Of a DNA stretch of 64,000 nt, positions 33,659-45,400 are shown piece after piece. This DNA comes from Pocillopora verrucosa. Taxonomy: Eukaryota > Cnidaria > Anthozoa > Scleractinia > Pocilloporidae. The translations under genes and the position numbers were made by a program. The DNA lies in assembly GCF_036669915.1 (NCBI RefSeq), contig NC_089312.1, positions 2,530,301 to 2,594,300 of the forward strand, in the 5' to 3' direction. Every line of letters starts with the position of its first letter. The first letter of the stretch is position 1. The notes beneath the pieces are model-generated. The model had not been told where the DNA came from. It ran no database searches and saw only the letters and a list, made by a program, of their open reading frames with translations.

Positions 33659-36097
33659 CTAATTTGTAAGAGACACTAGAGCCTCTACTACATCTCCTTT
33701 GTGCTCTCTTAGACTCCTTTCTGCAGCAGCTCTTGGTATTTCCATTTCCTCTACCTAGTAATAAAAGCAAGGTTTCATTTAGGATTAAAGTTCTCCCCTG
33801 CTGACAACATTTTGTGAACTGCTTCACCCCTGAGAGTGACTAGTATCTAATTTCTCCTTACAATATCACCCTGAATCACATGTTAAGGTCACAAGAATAA
33901 AGGAAATGATCACCAACTAAGGAAACCCTTGATTGTTAAACAAATTCTCCTTGTCAGCACCTTAGGAAATGTATAGAGAACAGTATGGAGAATATGGACA
34001 CTGATGTTAGGGTGAAAAGGGCTGATGAATTCCTTGTGGAATATATTTTTATTACATCATACAGCTTAAGCTTGCCATAGCTGTGGGTTACTGATATACT
34101 ACAGTTGTATAAAGTTGTGGCTGGTGAAATTGAAGCAGAGGCAAAATTAAACACAAGAGCAGATTCATGTTGTCCAAATTAGAAGCATAACTCACAATCA
34201 AGTCAACATCTTCCTTTTTTATGACAATCCTAGCAAGTTCCTTCTCTCTGGAAGCAAAAAAAAAAAAAAAAAGAAGCAAAGCATAATGTTGTTAAACATG
34301 ATAATTATACACAGTGAATTTATTGACCCCCAAAATGAGGTCTAGCAATGATGAGGAAAAGTGAAGTTTAGTTTTTATGAAGTCAAAATGAGTAATAGGC
34401 TGGCACCCAATACCAGCTTCTGGAAAGCTGTAATCTGGAGAGTCCCGAAAAATTTAAGGTACAGGGTGTACTGGACACCCTAACTCAGGAAAGCAGGAAG
34501 AAGAAGAATTGATAGGAAGACAACACAGCTGTCAAACATCTGCCATGCACAAACATTGTAGGGTGCTTTCAGCCTGTCCAACAGAGCCAAGTTGTCTTAC
34601 AAGAATTATAAGCAACCACTCAAGCCAGTAAGTCTTGGTGTTTAAAAAGCATTTAACTTGTTTGAGAAAGCTCAAAACAAAATGTTAAATCAGGAGAAGA
34701 CCCATACACAAAAAAGTTTTGTGTTCTGGAAGTCTTGAGTTTTGCTTTTCCTTACTCTTGTTTTTTCTTACAGATTTCTTTAAACATTTCAATTTGTCTC
34801 TGTATATTTTGCATGACAGCAGTTCTATCTAATGTTCTGCTTTGAGATTTTCTGCAGAAAATTGGTGTGTAGTCAGCACAATTTGATCGCAGTGTGCAGG
34901 TCCAAAATTTGACCACTGTTCAGGAAAACAAACATCCTCTGACCAAATATCTCATTTTCACTTTTTCTCTTAATTTTGTTCCAAATTTATCTTGGAAATT
35001 TGGCAAGTTATCAAGGGTACTAAAGGGTTCAGGATCTTCCAGAAATGGCACTTATCCAACATTCCTCATCCAAAGCTATCTAGGCTCTCCTTTCTGACAA
35101 CAATCATGTATAATGTTACATAATGAGGTTTATGACTTAACCCTTTAACTCCCAAGATCTCATCAATAATTCTCCTTACTGTCTGCCAAATGATTCTCAG
35201 TATGTAATTTTGGAGAATTTTGAATTGGATCAATTAGTAATCCCATAATTGATATTTTTCTTTATTCTCATCACTTGTCTGCATGATATTGTATAGATGT
35301 AGCAAGGAGAAATTCTTCCTTGGTCACTCACGGGAGTTTAAGGGTTAATTGTATATTCTTAGATTGATCAAATTTCCTGTGAGGTATACATGAATTATGA
35401 TTTCTAATTTGCTAATTGTAATACATTATTTGGCCACAATACCTTCATCTCTCACCTTTGTAGCTTGGCAGCCTTTTCCTCCGAATATCTTCCTTCCACT
35501 AGACTAATAGCCTACGAGTAGAAAACAAAGACAAAACCAAAGATGGATTATTCAAAATAATGACAAAACAGCACTGATATATATTCAACTATACTACCGT
35601 TATCCTACTGGGACACAGCTTTGTACTAGAGGCAAATGACTGCAGCTAAAATCGACAAGATCTGGTGCATGCAGAGCCACCTAAATCCACATGTACTGCA
35701 TTGTTGCATGCACTAGGCTATGGAGATCGAAGAATATAATGCTTCAGTCACTTCTGACAATGCAGAATTCTGGTGCATAGCTATTTTCGCCACATGTTCT
35801 CAATGTGGTACGCAAAATATCAATCAAGCTGTGAACTACCTGTCACGATATGAAAAACTGACCAAATAAGACTTTAGAAGATCGAAATCTGGCCTGAAAA
35901 CGCGATCAAGTAAGTAATTTCACTTTAGATTTAAACCTCGATCTTTAACATCATAGTTGGAAAAGCACAGAGCTCACATTTTCTATGTCCGTTGTACTTA
36001 TTTCTTTCTCTTCTGCATAATCTGTTACCCTCTCGAGGTCTGCGGACGTTTGTAAATCATGCCTTTTCGGCAAAGGTTGCTGAGAGTTTTCCGCCAT
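33659..36097 (-). CDS. HYPK: Huntingtin-interacting protein K (HYPK)
   Basis: Small chaperone-like protein; the family binds the NatA N-terminal acetyltransferase at the ribosome and modulates it. Four exons on the minus strand: 36097-35978, 35511-35456, 34247-34196, 33754-33659, all in phase, give 107 aa (human about 129). Hallmarks are ADLERVTDYAEEKEI near residues 19-33, a basic coiled segment (EEKAAKLQRREKELARI), and the C-terminal UBA-like domain with KKEDVDLIVEEMEI, RAAAERSLREH and GDVVEALVSLTN. It starts with ATG in GATGGCG context just inside a probable bidirectional promoter shared with the carboxypeptidase on the other strand. Several exons are about 50 bp, below ORF-scan limits. 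Confidence 0.95.
33823..34023 (-). mobile_element. MITE family B copy in a HYPK intron
   Basis: Reads CACCCCTGAGAGTGACTAG at the left and TGTTAGGGTGAAAAGGGC at the right, reverse to the 30244-30448 copy. Interior ACAAATTCTCCTTGTCAGCA matches the family. Confidence 0.75.
35137..35348 (+). mobile_element. MITE family A, complete copy
   Basis: 212 bp with near-perfect inverted ends: TTAACCCTTTAACTCCCAAG at the left and CGGGAGTTTAAGGGTTAA at the right. The TTAA termini suggest a TTAA or TA target. Non-coding; lies in the third HYPK intron in genomic order. Confidence 0.85.
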
Positions 36098-36453
36098 CTT
36101 GGAAATGTGATCGCACTGTCATGTGGACTTCGAGCAAATTTCCCACAGCAGGGAGGAGTGACAAAGGCTGATACATACAGGACTGAAATCATCAGGAAAA
36201 AGAAGGTTTCTATTTTGAAGTTTACATGAGAAATATGTGTTTCATCGATAAATTGTATAAAAAAACCCTACCTACTGTGGTTCATTCTGCGTTTCACAGA
36301 AAAAAAATTTAGGATAAAAAGAAAGAAAAAAATTGTTCCTTATAGTTCTACCCCTCCCCACCCTTAAAGGGAGGCTATTTCCCTGGTACCCAGATCTCTT
36401 TCGAGCAAATTTTACTCATCATCAGTCACAACCGAGGTTATACTAAAACGAAA
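36098..36453. promoter_or_regulatory. Probable bidirectional promoter, HYPK / carboxypeptidase B
   Basis: Two start codons point away from each other with 356 bp between them (HYPK minus, carboxypeptidase B plus). Both 5' leaders and both promoters must fit in this gap. No TATA box at a fixed distance is obvious, as expected for a housekeeping gene such as HYPK. Function is inferred from geometry only. Confidence 0.5.
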
Positions 36454-38162
36454 ATGGCTTCGATCATTTCCATGTTCGTGCTCGTTGCTTTTCAGCTATC
36501 CATTCAAGCTGCGAAATCAGAACCACAGATACAAGATGAAGCTTGGGGTTATGTGGAAGTAAGACCAAATGCTCACATGTTCTGGTGGTTTTATGGAGCT
36601 CAGGTGAAAGATCCAGCAGAGAGAGTTCAAAAACCTCTGTTGATGTGGTTGCAGGGAGGTCCCGGGGCTTCCTCCACAGGTTATGGCAATTTCGCAGAGA
36701 TCGGTCCCCTGGATATCGATCTCAAGCCGCGCAATACAACGTGGATAAAGGAAGCTAACATCGTATTTGTGGATAATCCTGTTGGTTGTGGATATAGTTA
36801 TGTTACAGATCCATCGGCCCTCACCACGAACATCTCAGGTACGTAGGGACCTTCGTTTCGAAGTTGTTGGACACCTAGATCAGTTTTGAGTTTTTCGGTT
36901 TTGAGCCCCTCCCCTCAGCCCCCTCCTATTCCATTTCCCCCTACTCCCCCCTAGCCCCCTCCTCTCCCTTAGCCCCCTCCTCCCCCTTGGCCCCCTCCTC
37001 CCCCTTAGCCCACTTCCCCCCCCCTCAGCCCCCTCCTATTCCATTTCCCCCGCCTCCTCCTTGGCCCCCTTCTCCCCCTTAGCCTCCTCCTCCCCCTCAG
37101 CCCCCTCCTATTCCATTTCCCCCTCCTCCTTCTTAGCCCCCTCTTCCATAATGTGCAATACTGTTATTTTAAAGGACTAAATCCTTATCATTTGTCTTTT
37201 TAGAAATTACAGCTGACTTGATAACCTTCTTCAAAGCTTTTCTGCTCAAGTTCCCAATTTTCCAGAAGTTACCTTTTTTCATTGCTGGTGAGTCATATGG
37301 TGGTAAAATGGCTGCTGCTTTGGGTAAGGCCTTACATGTCTTGATTAAAGAAAAGAAGATTCAGTGTAATCTTATTGGGCTTGCCCTAGGAGACTCCTTG
37401 ATATCGTTTGAAGACATAACACTCTCTTATGGACCATATCTATTTTCTTTTTCGCTGCTTGATGGGAAAGACTACAATGATGTCCAAGAATTGGCCAATG
37501 AAGTTTTCAATGCTGCCAGTAAAGGAGATTTCAAGACAGCTATGGATTTAACGGACAAAGGAAGCAACCTCATTGCTAATGTAACTGACAATGTTGATGT
37601 TTATTATGTGTTGCGTCATAATGTATTAGATTCTGTCAACACACATTCCCTTATCCACAAGAATACTTCCAGGCTGTCACATGATCAAATGTTTGCACAA
37701 TACATAATAAGGGCCCACAGTGATCCTCTTTCTGAGCTCATGAATGGACCAATCAGAAAGAAGCTTGGTATTATACCAGAAAATGTTACATGGGGTGGTC
37801 AGTCAAATTTGGTGGCAAACTGTCAACGAAATGACATCCCATCATCAGTATTATCAGATGTGGGTGAACTTGTTAGGGGAGGGGTGAAAGTGACTGTGTA
37901 TGAAGGTCAGCTTGATATGATCTGTGGGACACTTGGTGCAGAGTTGTGGATTTCGAAAATCAAGTGGGATGGCTTGTCAGAATTTTTGAAGGCATCTAGG
38001 AAACCATTGTATGCACCATCAAAATTGGAAAAGAGGGAAACTGGAGCTTTCTTGAAGAGCTATAAAAACTTTGGGCTTTATTACATTCTCAATGCTGGTC
38101 ATATGGTTCCAATAGATGCCCCTGAAATGGCTTTGGAAATGATAAAAACTGTCCTGAACTAA
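36454..38162 (+). CDS. Serine carboxypeptidase, SCPEP1 type, copy B (diverged)
   Basis: Paralogue of the 30727-32960 gene in opposite orientation. Two exons, 36454-36838 and 37204-38162, use the same phase-1 intron position and give 447 aa. Signal peptide MASIISMFVLVAFQLSIQAA; WLQGGPGASS at 65-74; catalytic Ser 159 in GESYGG, Asp 366 in GQLDM, His 428 in AGHMVP. The triad is intact, so it is probably active. It departs from the subfamily at usually constant places: GDSLISFED instead of GDSWISPVD, and NCQRNDIPSS where copy A has the conserved EDFMKP block. The second exon begins right after TTTTTAG at 37203. The intron holds a C-rich minisatellite. Substrate preference may differ from copy A. 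Confidence 0.93.
36895..37150. repeat. C-rich polypyrimidine minisatellite in carboxypeptidase B intron
   Basis: Imperfect repeats of a roughly 20-bp unit built from CCCCCTCCTCCCCCTTAGCC words, with longer units containing TATTCCATTT. Strong C/T strand bias through about 250 bp. The opposite strand is G-rich and could form quadruplex or triplex structures. Confidence 0.9.
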
Positions 38163-39407
38163 TGGTTATCTACCAAATGGCAAGAGTGTGTCCTGTATTG
38201 TGGCACAAATGACATTATAGTCTCTTGGAGACTTTGACCTTAAATAATCATAAAACTTGATTTCGATGTTTTAATACTTTATAATAATAATTATTTTATT
38301 TTAATCATTATTGTAACACTGCAAGGCAGTATTATTTTTTTTCCCTCTCTACATAAAGATCATGTCTCATATTTCTTTTTGTTTTGGCTCAGATTAAGGG
38401 AAGCCTTTTGAAACGTAGCTTTTCCAAATTTGTTACAACAAAAGTCGGTAAAAATCCCCTAACCTGGGTGTTTCGCATAGTCTCCTACGATGGACCTCTG
38501 TTTTTTTCAAAACTCAGCCATTTTGTCACCTTTTACTCATAGGATTGTTTATATTACTTCACTTTACAGAGAGAAATTTACAAGACTTGTAGAAGTGACT
38601 CTAAAAAGTAAATTGCGGACAGTGACGATTACGAGGTAACTTGTTAATGGACACAATTTTAGCGTGCAATAAAATTTATTGTATGGGCGTCCAAATTCCA
38701 CCTGCAAGATCGTGTGTCAAGACATGGACGAGTTTTCTATGAAAAGAATATTGTAGGAAATTTTATTAATATAGTGTGACGTAGTTGTAGAGGCTACGTC
38801 ATTCTTTTAAGGACAAAGAAGTAACCTGAGCGGTTTTGAAGTTGATGGTAGGTCACTCAAGAACAACGATAGAAGATATAGAAACCTCTCCTTGGAGGGA
38901 AAAGTTATGAAGTGTGATTTCAGAATCCAAGAATATACGTTTTCGGATAAAATCATTTGACAATGAAGTCTGTTCTAATTAACACGCACTAATGTCGAGT
39001 GAATTATTCATTAATCGAACAAAGCGAGGCATTTTAATTTTTATACTTTCACGACTTAAGGAGAAATGTCCATGAGTAACTTTTGGCAGTAGAAGAAAAT
39101 CGTAATTTCATCATGTTGTACGAAACATTTAAACAATGCGCTCTGTTATTTGGCATTATAAAAAAGCATTCCCGGCAGCAAAATTTTACAATTAATCAAC
39201 AGACATAATGTGACTGACACGAGCAGCGCTTGGTAACATAATTATTCTCACCAAGTCACTCTGTCACCATGGCATCTAACGGAGTACGTAAATAGTGTTA
39301 ATAATTTAGCATTTTTGGGCCATTTCAAGTTTAACACCTGCTACCGCGAGAGGCGAAGTTGTTTTTGAGATCGATTCGAAAACTTTCAGCCTCACTAACT
39401 TAAAATA
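38163..39407. other. Intergenic
   Basis: No gene is recognised. An ATG in strong context (CACCATGG at about 39268) opens only seven codons before a stop; it precedes a GTACGT that could act as a donor, but no partner exon was found. The interval likely contains the promoter of the discoidin-domain gene. Confidence 0.35.
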
Positions 39408-42400
39408 ATGTTCCTGTTACTCTACCTTGTAGCAGTTTTATCTAATTGTGAGGTAAGAGGTATTTTATTTTTCTTATGATTAAATATTCTGGTTGATCTT
39501 TAAGGACCGCAATGGCGAAATTGTTTTCTTAAACAACCCTCCAATATGCTACGCAGAAGATGCGCTCGTATCAGCATTGCAATATTTTCTTGGCAATTCG
39601 CTTTGAGAACACTGATAACGTGTAAAAAATTATTTTAATGATTTACTTTTTATACAATGTCTTTATCATGGACGAGGTTAGTTAAAAATTTTCGGTTAAG
39701 TTATTAGTACTTGCAAATATTAGGTTGACATGTTCTAAGCTCTCACCGCCTTAAAAAATTAACGCTTAACTGTTTACCACAGCTATCTCGAAACTGTTGA
39801 AGGATATCATTTCTGGGTTTGCTTGCAGTTCGTATGAGTATATCGTTTAAAGGAAAAAAAGGAGAAATTAAAGGAAACTTTCTTAATTAAGTTCAAACTT
39901 AATATGAAACTCTGAACGAGTTCCTGAAAACGGTCTTCAGATTAATCTAACCCGACAGATGCACGTAAACTTGAGATACAATGTGTTTTTTTTTCGATAT
40001 ATTTGAGGTCAGATTAAAAAACTGACGATAGAAAATCGCCTTATTGCAAAACATCGGCGTCAAATTGGGTCAAACTTACCAGCAAGATTGGATCACAAGT
40101 TTTTGCTGAGAAAATAGCTTTGTTGACGAAAAGGACGACGTATTTTCCTTCCTTAGTAATCAATTTTTCGCAGTTGGTTGTGAATCTTAAATGTTTATCG
40201 TATATTTTGTTGATATGTAGCAAAACAAACCGTTCTGTGGAGGTGCTTGGTAAAAGAAGTTGTAGCAGAAATTAGACTGCTTTTTAATGCCCTTTTTTAC
40301 AGTGACACACTTCTCCTCCGGTTTTCGTTTTTCGATTCCTTCGTTATTCATCTGTTTCCGGCGAAATACGTCGGGTAAACGGAGAAGGCTCATTCGCTTT
40401 ATTTGTTGATTGAGAACTGAATGCACAGCAACTTCTTCGAGTTAGTTTTAAGAGGCGTCATCCAATAAAATGGCAAAAACAACTTTATTCAAACACCAAA
40501 ATTAAGTCCTTCAGGACAGAAGGCGATTATATAATTTAGTAGGCAAAAGCGTGTTTTACACCAAAAGTCCTCAAGGGAGACTGCAGCTTTTGTAATTATT
40601 GCGAAAAAGGGACTTTGAAAGCAGGAAGTTTATTTAAAAACTGTTACGGAAGGCAACTTTACATCGTTTTGTCTTCATCTGGAGCCAAAAGTGTTTCGTG
40701 TTTGTAACCTTTTGTCAGAGAAATTCGGTTCTGGAAACCATTATCCTTCATAAAATATGCATACGACTCTAGAAATGTTCGGCAACTTTTACATATTAGC
40801 TGCACGCTCAACTTCTGTCGAAAGTATATCGCAGTCGTCAGACTTTGTCGTAGGATTAACAAATCTCTTCAGTTCAGTTGCATTTGTGTTGCCCCTCGAA
40901 AGTTCCCAGAGAGCGCATAAAGAGAACAAATAATTCTTGAGACCTCAACGAAATCAATACCACTTAATAATTCATGAAAGTCTTAAACTGTCAGGTTTAG
41001 TATTGAGCTCTTTGAAAATCGATATACAATGATTATCCAAGCAAGGAACTTAAAAAAATAAGCTGCTTTGATAAAATTTTTAGGCGAAAAAAAAAGCATT
41101 TTATTCTAAAATAACAGGAGTCATAAGAAGAACACGAACATATTTCGCCAAGTTTCGCAATAATTTTGAATTTTTTTTCGAAGGATTCTGAATCCCACCA
41201 GATTCCTCCAAGCTATTTTAATTTGTGCAGGTGAACAATTAAACTTTGTGCCTATCTAAGAAGCCTTTTTCAAAAAGGTGCTGTTATTTATTCATTTGTT
41301 AACTTATGATTCATTCTCTAATTGCAACTTAGACGCCCAGAACCGTGAAATGAAACCAAATTTACTTCAAGGCCGCAGTTATGCCCTTTAATTTGACGTC
41401 AAGAAAGTCCTAGCAAATTTTTTTGCGATTCGGCAGGCCAAAACAAAATTTTTTAGGGTATTGTGCACCTGCTTCAAGATGAATTTCATTCCAAAGAATT
41501 CCGCACAAAATTTCGACCTCAAATAAAATTTTGCTAACATCACATGTGGAATGCTATGATATATCTATGGAGATATTGAGGCATAGAAACATTTCATCAG
41601 GAATAGAAATTCGATTCCGAATTGAGCTCGTTTCTCCTTACCTATTAACGTATCAACTTCATTTAAAATCGCCTCATTTTGTCGCTCTTCCGTTTACAGG
41701 CCTCAGAATTTAAGTTCAGCCTCTCCAGGTCTACAGATTGGCAATATGTTGGCCGTCGTGTAAAGTACACACTTGAAATGACCATTCCAGAGACCACTCA
41801 ATTGAAGACAAAAATCAAGTGTCCTTTCAACACCTCCGCCATTCTGCGACTAACAAAAACAGAAGTAACTGAGGTTAGCTCTCAGCTGACCGTCCCAAAC
41901 ACGTCCCCAAACCTCACTTCATCTGCAAATGATGGTCTTCACGATATTGCATTTTTTGAATTTGGCGAAGTCACTCGAGCAACTTATGAGAACGAAACCA
42001 AGATTAAGATTGAGTTTGAGATTCAGGTGATGGATCACCAGGAGATCGTGAACGGTGGCTTGCAGTGGGTTAGTGTTGGAACCGAGTACAAAAATCAATC
42101 TGTTTGGGCTGCCATGCTAGCAGTAAAGACTGTCAAACCAGCCTGCAAGAGACCTGATCTGAAAGTGACCCTATGGAGTGTTTCAAACTACCATACCGTT
42201 CGCTCTGGGTATGCATGTATTTTCTCTCGTAATTATTTTAAAGCAAATTACTCATTACAAGTTGAGGACTTTATTTTATTCGGAGAAAGGCATCAACGTG
42301 CCGACGCTAGGTTGGAAAATCCAATATTTACAGCAAAACGGCTTAGGTGCTATACTGAAATGTTGTAAAAGCACCAAACCAAGAAATCGTCGAAAGATTC

Positions 42401-45400
42401 TTGAGGTAAAGATTACAAATTGCAGCTAACGTCGCTGTTTGATTTGTATCCATAATCAGTGACTACTTTGTGGAATGTTTCAATTACAGGCCAGAAAAAC
42501 ATTGATGAGTGCTTAGCAAGAGATTACAAACTCCTGATTCTCAGTTATTTCAAATTCGTAGCCCTTCAACTTTCTACTCAATAATTTCCACTCCGCACTA
42601 AATCTCAACTTTAACTGTCGTGATCTCAGTCGATGAGCTTTCTAAAATTGCCGCATGTATATTTAAATTTACCTGATCCCACTTTAAGGCTCTGTATGAT
42701 CTCCCCCCCCCCTCCTTCGCAGTCAATTTTTTATATTTTTCCTTCTTTATCGCCTGTTGGCTACTGTTGATTCCCCCTCCCTTCCCCCTGAAAAATCATA
42801 TGATCCCCCTCAAAACTGCTTCCACCCCTCCCCCCTCTCCCCAGGCGATGAAAAATGACTGGTCCTTTACAGTACCTTGATTGACATGCTGTCCTTTTAT
42901 TTTTTGTTAGAGACAAAATCAATCTCCGTGTGGATGTGGAGCACTCAGACGATACTACAGACCTGGTGGAGAATGGCAAATTACAACTACCCTTACCGCC
43001 TTTCCTTACCTACAATGATTTTACCAAATTCTCCAACTCTGTCAGTGTTGTTGCGCAATCTGATTCGCAGATGGTCTCATTCAAGGTAAGAAACTCATTT
43101 TTATCTATAAAAACATTTTAGCCCAAAATTAGGTTTTTGAAATACGACCACACAATTGTTAATCGGTGCCAACCTTGTTTTGTATTGTTTTCAGTTTGAG
43201 AAACTTGAATTTTACCAAAAAGTGTCACTGAGCATAAAATTAAACCTGGATCCCGGCAAAACAAGAGCTGACGGGAAAATCCACGACTGTACAGTGTACG
43301 TGAATCTTAAATACAATGGGTCAGCGGACACCTGTAGCTCGGCCTCAGGCTCCCGGGAGTTTTCTCACCAAGGGCCATCCTCAGCTTCATTCAAGTATTA
43401 TGTGCAAAGTACGTATCAAGGTTACCAGCGCATCAACCAATGATTGTATTCAGTGGAAGATGATGTCGTTTGTGTCATCATTTATCAAACACATTGATGG
43501 CGAGATTTCTACCGCGTTATATTTAATGAGGGTGAAACCCAAATCGACAACCACTAGAAGAAATTGAGGACGAATTTATTCCAGTTTACAACCGTTCACT
43601 GTTAAGCAACTCACTTTTACACACTATCTAATCGCGAAATTGATAACGAGTGGCGTAGCCAATCCGATTGCAGTAATCGTGTAGAGCGCTGTTAGATTTA
43701 TACCGAACGTGTATATTTTCCACTTGGATGGCACAATGGCGGCTTATTTCGATTATTTACTTTTCGTCATAGTCACGCGCCACCATTGGTTAGTATTTTT
43801 GTCTAACTTTTAACCCTTTGCATCCCAATATCAGTATTCAGATTCTCCAAACTCTCCTCAATACATGTCCTTTGGCACTGACAAGGAGAATTCGTTTAAC
43901 AATCAAAGCTTCATAGCTTGTTGATCAATTCCTTTATTCTCATGATCCTAATGAATGATTCAGTAGTAAAACTGTAAGGAGAAATTAGATGCTAGTCAGT
44001 CTCATGGCTTAAAGGGTTAAACCAAACTTCTTTTTATATTTTAGAAGCCAAATGTGACGAAGCTCTTGGTTTGCAAGATAAGAGTATCACAGACTCTAAG
44101 ATTACAGGTTCGTCCTATTCTTCTGGCGGTGAGCCTCACGAGGCCAGGTTGGATGGCAGTAAGGCGTGGATACCTAGTGGACAGTTGGCGTAAGTTGTAA
44201 TAAAACAGCTTTCATCTTTGGGCGTGTATGGGTCATAAAATAACCGTATATACTCAGGCATTATATATACCGGGGGGGAGGGGGGGGGGGCATGAAAACC
44301 TGAAAACCTTCTTTCGGCGTTTTTTTCTCGGGGTGGTATATGAGGTAGATTTAATAAAAGGAGTTCATTAAGGCAAATTGGGAAATTGCGATCTTAAAAA
44401 GACGCATTTAAACTTAAAATTTTCAAGATACGCAAATTTTCTGCTCGCATTTTGACTCCTTTCAAGCTCATAACAATACGTGATTTCTTTTACTTTGATT
44501 TCCATGATTGAAACGTAGAGTTACATTAGGTGATAACGTAACCCAGTTTTTCTGATTTTCTTTTTCATCATTACCTTAGGAAGGAAAAATCACAGTTTCT
44601 TCAAGTCGATTTCACAAAAGTAGCCAAGGTCTGCCGACTCACCACACAAGGTTTCAATGGCAGTTTCGTCACCAGACTTTCCCTTTTCTACAGCGATGAT
44701 GGAGTCATTTGGAAACCATATAAAGAAGGAAGTAAGATCAAGGTAACGCGTAATTAGTCACGCCTCTCGATAAAAGCGCGACGAAGACTATTTTGGCCGA
44801 AAAGGACGAGGTAAAGAGTAAATATAAAGTATTTCAGCTGTTAATGTTTTCCTGCTACATATAACTTAGAGGCGTTTCATATGCCTGACGATGGTTTTTT
44901 TTAAAATTTGTTTTCTTTTTCTGTTTGCTTTTCAAGGAATTTGCGGCAAACACCAATGACGACTACACTCAGATTATTGTGCTTCAGATTTGTATCCAGG
45001 CTCGGTTTATCCGTATCAATCCTGTGGGGTGGTACAGCAGTATTGCTCTCAGGGTGGAGTTCTTCGGGTGCACGATTGGTCCTGCACCCTCCTCGGGTAC
45101 GTCTCGATACGTTAGTACTTTTTGATATCTGAAACTGCAAGTCAGGAGAATGACAGGTCTAACGCTTGATATGTCAGCTCTTCAAGAATCGACTGACTGA
45201 CTGACTGACTGCCTGACTGGCTTGCCGCCTGGCTGGCTGACCGGCTGATTAACTGACTGACTGACTGATTTTCTGACTGGCTGGCTGACCGACTGACTAA
45301 GTGACTGACTGACTGACCGACTCACTAACTACCTGACTCTCTACCTTACTGATAGACTTACTGAATACTATCTAAAATAATAAATGGCTGACTGACTGAT

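Noticed and set aside
39268-39300. ATG in strong context followed by a possible donor GTACGT
   Set aside because: Only five codons before the donor, and the next real exon has its own signal-peptide start; no acceptor in phase found.
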